This document shows positions 12,540 to 14,882 of a stretch of DNA of 14,882 nt, piece after piece. Each line of letters starts with the position of its first letter. Position 1 is the first letter of the stretch. The notes below the pieces were generated by a model. The model was not told the DNA's origin, searched no databases, and saw nothing but the letters and a program-made list of their open reading frames with translations. This stretch comes from UBA10427 sp003500135 (GTDB lineage Bacteria; Bacteroidota; Bacteroidia; Cytophagales; Cyclobacteriaceae): the NCBI GenBank assembly GCA_963966275.1, contig CAWZYQ010000096.1:1-14882 (forward strand), read 5' to 3'. The translations under genes and the position numbers were made by a program.

Positions 12540-14792
12540 ATGAAAGTATTTCTAAAAAAAATCAGTGAAGAACTGGGGATCAGGGAAAGCCAAGTGGCCG
12601 CTACTGCTGCACTTTTGGAAGAAGGAGGTACGGTGCCTTTCATAGCGAGGTACCGCAAAGAAAGAACGGGTGAGCTGGACGAGGTACAAATCGGAACGGT
12701 CCGCGATCGATTGGAGCAGTTGCAGGAATTGGAAAAAAGAAGGGAAGCGATTAAAAAGTCGATCAGGGAACAGGAAAAATTGACTCCTGAACTTGAAGCT
12801 AAAATTGACAAAGCCAATACCCTTTCTGAACTGGAGGATATTTATCTGCCTTATAAACCCAAAAGAAAAACAAAAGCTTCAGTAGCCCGCGAAAAAGGCC
12901 TGGAGCCGTTAGCAAGTGTTATTTATGATCAAGGAGCAATCATTCCTGCAGAAGAGGCCAAATCTTTCAACGATAATGAAAAGGGGGTGACTAATATTGA
13001 AGAAGCCCTGCAGGGCGCTCGTGATATCATTGCAGAGTGGATCAATGAAAATGCCGAAATAAGGTCTGAAATGCGCGAGCTTTTTAACCGTGAGGCCCTA
13101 GTAAAATGTAAAGTAATTAAAGGAAAAGAAGAAGAAGGGCAGAAGTACAAAAATTATTTCGATTGGGAAGAACAACTTAAAAAGGTTCCTTCACACCGTA
13201 TGCTCGCTATGCGAAGAGGTGAAAAAGAAATGTTTTTAACAATTGATATTTGTCCTGAGGAATCTCAGGCACTGGATATACTTGAAACTGCGGTGATCCG
13301 ACGGGAAAATGATGCAGCCGAACACGTCAGGCAGGCCATAAAAGACTGCTACCGAAGGTTGATGAAACCCTCAATGGAAACGGTAGCGCGTCTGGGGTCA
13401 AAGCGCAAGGCTGATGAAGAGGCCATAAATGTTTTCAAGGAAAATTTACAGCATTTATTATTGTCGGCCCCTCTTGGGCAAAAGAATACATTGGCCATAG
13501 ACCCCGGATTTCGTACAGGTTGTAAGGTGGTTTGCCTGGATGCTCAGGGAAAGCTACTGGAACACACAGCCATATATCCTAATGAGCCTCAAAGAAAAAT
13601 GGCTGAGTCGGCTGCGGTAATTCAGCATATGGTTGAAAAGCATAAGATTTCTGCTATTGCCATAGGTAACGGTACTGCCAGCCGCGAAACGGAAAAATTT
13701 GTTAAGTCCATCGGTTTGCCAAAAGATGTGCTGGTTGTAATGGTCAACGAAAGCGGGGCTTCTATTTACTCGGCTTCGGGAACGGCTCGGGAAGAATTTC
13801 CTGATTACGATGTCACAGTAAGGGGCGCTGTATCTATCGGAAGGCGATTAATGGACCCTTTGGCAGAACTCGTAAAAATTGATCCAAAATCGATTGGAGT
13901 TGGCCAGTATCAACACGATGTGGACCAAAATATGCTGAAGAAAAGCCTCGATGATACTGTGATTAGTTGTGTGAATGCAGTGGGTGTTGAGCTCAATACT
14001 GCCAGTAAAGAAGTTTTATCATATGTTTCGGGCCTGGGGCCTTCGCTCGCCAGGAATATTGTAGATTATCGAAACGAAAACGGGCCGTTTTCTGATAGAA
14101 AGGCATTAAAAAATGTGCCACGTTTGGGGGATAAAGCGTTTGAACAGGCCGCCGGCTTTTTGCGGATCCGTTCTGCCAAAAACCCTCTTGATGCCAGTGC
14201 GGTGCATCCGGAAAGCTATCATGTAGTGGAGCAAATGGCCCATGACCTCAATGCATCTATCGGTCAGTTGATAAAAGACAGTGGTGTCAGGCGTAATATT
14301 GAGCTAAAAAAATATGTGAATGAAACGGTGGGTTTGCCAACACTTCAGGATATTTTAAATGAGTTGGAAAAACCTGGGCGGGACCCTCGTGATACATATG
14401 AAGCGGTCGAGTTTTTAGAAGGGGTAAATACGCTGGAAGATCTGAAAGCAGGGATGCAAATGCAGGGTGTAGTGACTAACATTACCAATTTTGGCGCCTT
14501 TGTGGATATTGGTGTCCATCAGGATGGCCTGGTACACTTAAGTCATATTGCGGATCAATATGTCGACAATCCCGCTGATTTTTTAAAAGTGCAACAAAAA
14601 GTAAATGTGACGGTAATTGATGTGGACATTCCAAGAAAGCGCATTTCCTTGTCTATGAAACCGGATCCTTTTGGTCAGAATCCTAAAAAAAGGCAACCAT
14701 CAGGAAAGAAAAACCAGACGAAACAGAAATCTGGTCAAAAAGACATGGGTTTTGAAGATAAGCTGGCTATGCTTAAAGGAAAATTCAGATAA
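12540..14792 (+). CDS. tex: Tex family RNA-binding transcription accessory protein
   Basis: A 750-residue Tex protein, a conserved nucleic-acid-binding factor linked to transcription and RNA processing. Domains in order: the helical Tex N-terminal region (about 1-190, with VPFIARYRKERTGELDE at 32-48 and EDIYLPYKPKRKTKA at 99-113), the YqgF/RNase H-like domain from about 317 (LAIDPGFRTGCKV), helix-hairpin-helix repeats about 485-560 (YVSGLGPSLARNIVDYR), and an S1 RNA-binding domain about 638-707 (GVVTNITNFGAFVDIG ... DGLVHLSHI). A lysine-rich linker (715-735) precedes a short conserved end, FEDKLAMLKGKFR. Length fits the family. The start is the ATG before KVFLKKISEELGI. It is divergent from the TlpA-like gene and followed by a terminator, so it is probably monocistronic. 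Confidence 0.96.
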   Translation: MKVFLKKISEELGIRESQVAATAALLEEGGTVPFIARYRKERTGELDEVQIGTVRDRLEQLQELEKRREAIKKSIREQEKLTPELEAKIDKANTLSELEDIYLPYKPKRKTKASVAREKGLEPLASVIYDQGAIIPAEEAKSFNDNEKGVTNIEEALQGARDIIAEWINENAEIRSEMRELFNREALVKCKVIKGKEEEGQKYKNYFDWEEQLKKVPSHRMLAMRRGEKEMFLTIDICPEESQALDILETAVIRRENDAAEHVRQAIKDCYRRLMKPSMETVARLGSKRKADEEAINVFKENLQHLLLSAPLGQKNTLAIDPGFRTGCKVVCLDAQGKLLEHTAIYPNEPQRKMAESAAVIQHMVEKHKISAIAIGNGTASRETEKFVKSIGLPKDVLVVMVNESGASIYSASGTAREEFPDYDVTVRGAVSIGRRLMDPLAELVKIDPKSIGVGQYQHDVDQNMLKKSLDDTVISCVNAVGVELNTASKEVLSYVSGLGPSLARNIVDYRNENGPFSDRKALKNVPRLGDKAFEQAAGFLRIRSAKNPLDASAVHPESYHVVEQMAHDLNASIGQLIKDSGVRRNIELKKYVNETVGLPTLQDILNELEKPGRDPRDTYEAVEFLEGVNTLEDLKAGMQMQGVVTNITNFGAFVDIGVHQDGLVHLSHIADQYVDNPADFLKVQQKVNVTVIDVDIPRKRISLSMKPDPFGQNPKKRQPSGKKNQTKQKSGQKDMGFEDKLAMLKGKFR

Positions 14793-14793
14793 T

Positions 14794-14822
14794 AAAAAAG
14801 CCGGTTGATCCGGCTATTTTAT
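14794..14822 (+). terminator. Intrinsic terminator of tex
   Basis: A 6-bp GC-rich stem AGCCGG/CCGGCT (14799-14804 and 14810-14815) with a 5-nt loop (TTGAT) is followed by ATTTTATT and preceded by A6. The stem sequence is the same as that of the rpsT terminator. Confidence 0.85.
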
Positions 14823-14882
14823 TGTGTCACCTGTTTTCCTCGCTGGGACACCCAAGTCAGATCAAGTCAAAAAGTCGGACCA
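14823..14882. other. Right-edge intergenic sequence
   Basis: No gene is recognisable in the last 60 bases. A possible imperfect hairpin (GTGTC-A-CC ... GG-GACAC, 14824-14851, one bulge) and three AAGTC words (14854, 14864, 14872) are present. The stretch is too short to interpret. Confidence 0.4.

Noticed and set aside
14854..14876. Three AAGTC words near the right edge
   Set aside because: The words are short, unevenly spaced (10 and 8 bp) and cut off by the window edge; there is no basis for calling an array.

Overview
This window looks like an ordinary core-chromosome segment from a member of the Bacteroidota, most likely a Cytophagales-type bacterium. Three things point there. Several gene starts are preceded by the Bacteroidota vegetative promoter (TTTG about 17-19 bp before TAnnTTTG; the best copies are upstream of sucD and rpsT). 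Most genes lack a Shine-Dalgarno sequence and have A/T-rich leaders. The order pheT - small coiled-coil gene - zapA - rny is typical of the phylum. The genus cannot be named from the sequence alone. No insertion sequence, phage, CRISPR array or plasmid gene is visible.

Layout. (1) The left edge holds a minus-strand tRNA-like 5' half cut by the window, then about 360 bp of very AT-rich DNA that may contain a decayed gene remnant. (2) A voltage-gated potassium channel gene with a C-terminal zinc ribbon lies on the minus strand. (3) sucD is on the plus strand behind a consensus promoter and ends in a bidirectional hairpin terminator. (4) A minus-strand block, pheT - coiled-coil protein - zapA - rny, runs from a promoter just upstream of pheT to that shared terminator; it joins translation, cell division and RNA turnover. 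(5) A DUF1684 lipoprotein/membrane gene is divergent from a TPR gene. (6) The TPR gene converges on a Crp/Fnr-type regulator, which is divergent from a small two-helix membrane protein with a near-consensus Crp-type operator between them. (7) radC and rpsT are on the minus strand, rpsT ending in its own terminator. (8) Glycerate kinase is driven from a promoter placed back to back with that of rpsT and converges on a TlpA-like thioredoxin. (9) tex, divergent from the thioredoxin gene, fills the right end and has its own terminator.

Most of these are housekeeping genes (TCA cycle, tRNA charging, ribosome, RNA decay, division). The less conventional material is regulatory or small: the Crp box beside its likely regulator, the radC palindrome, the paired -33 elements, the tRNA-like fragment, and three convergent gene pairs packed within 6-17 bp. 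I see no clear new multigene system, and the findings are scored accordingly. Several start codons were moved downstream from the longest reading frame (sucD, pheT, radC, glycerate kinase, small membrane protein) on family length, promoter position or operator overlap.
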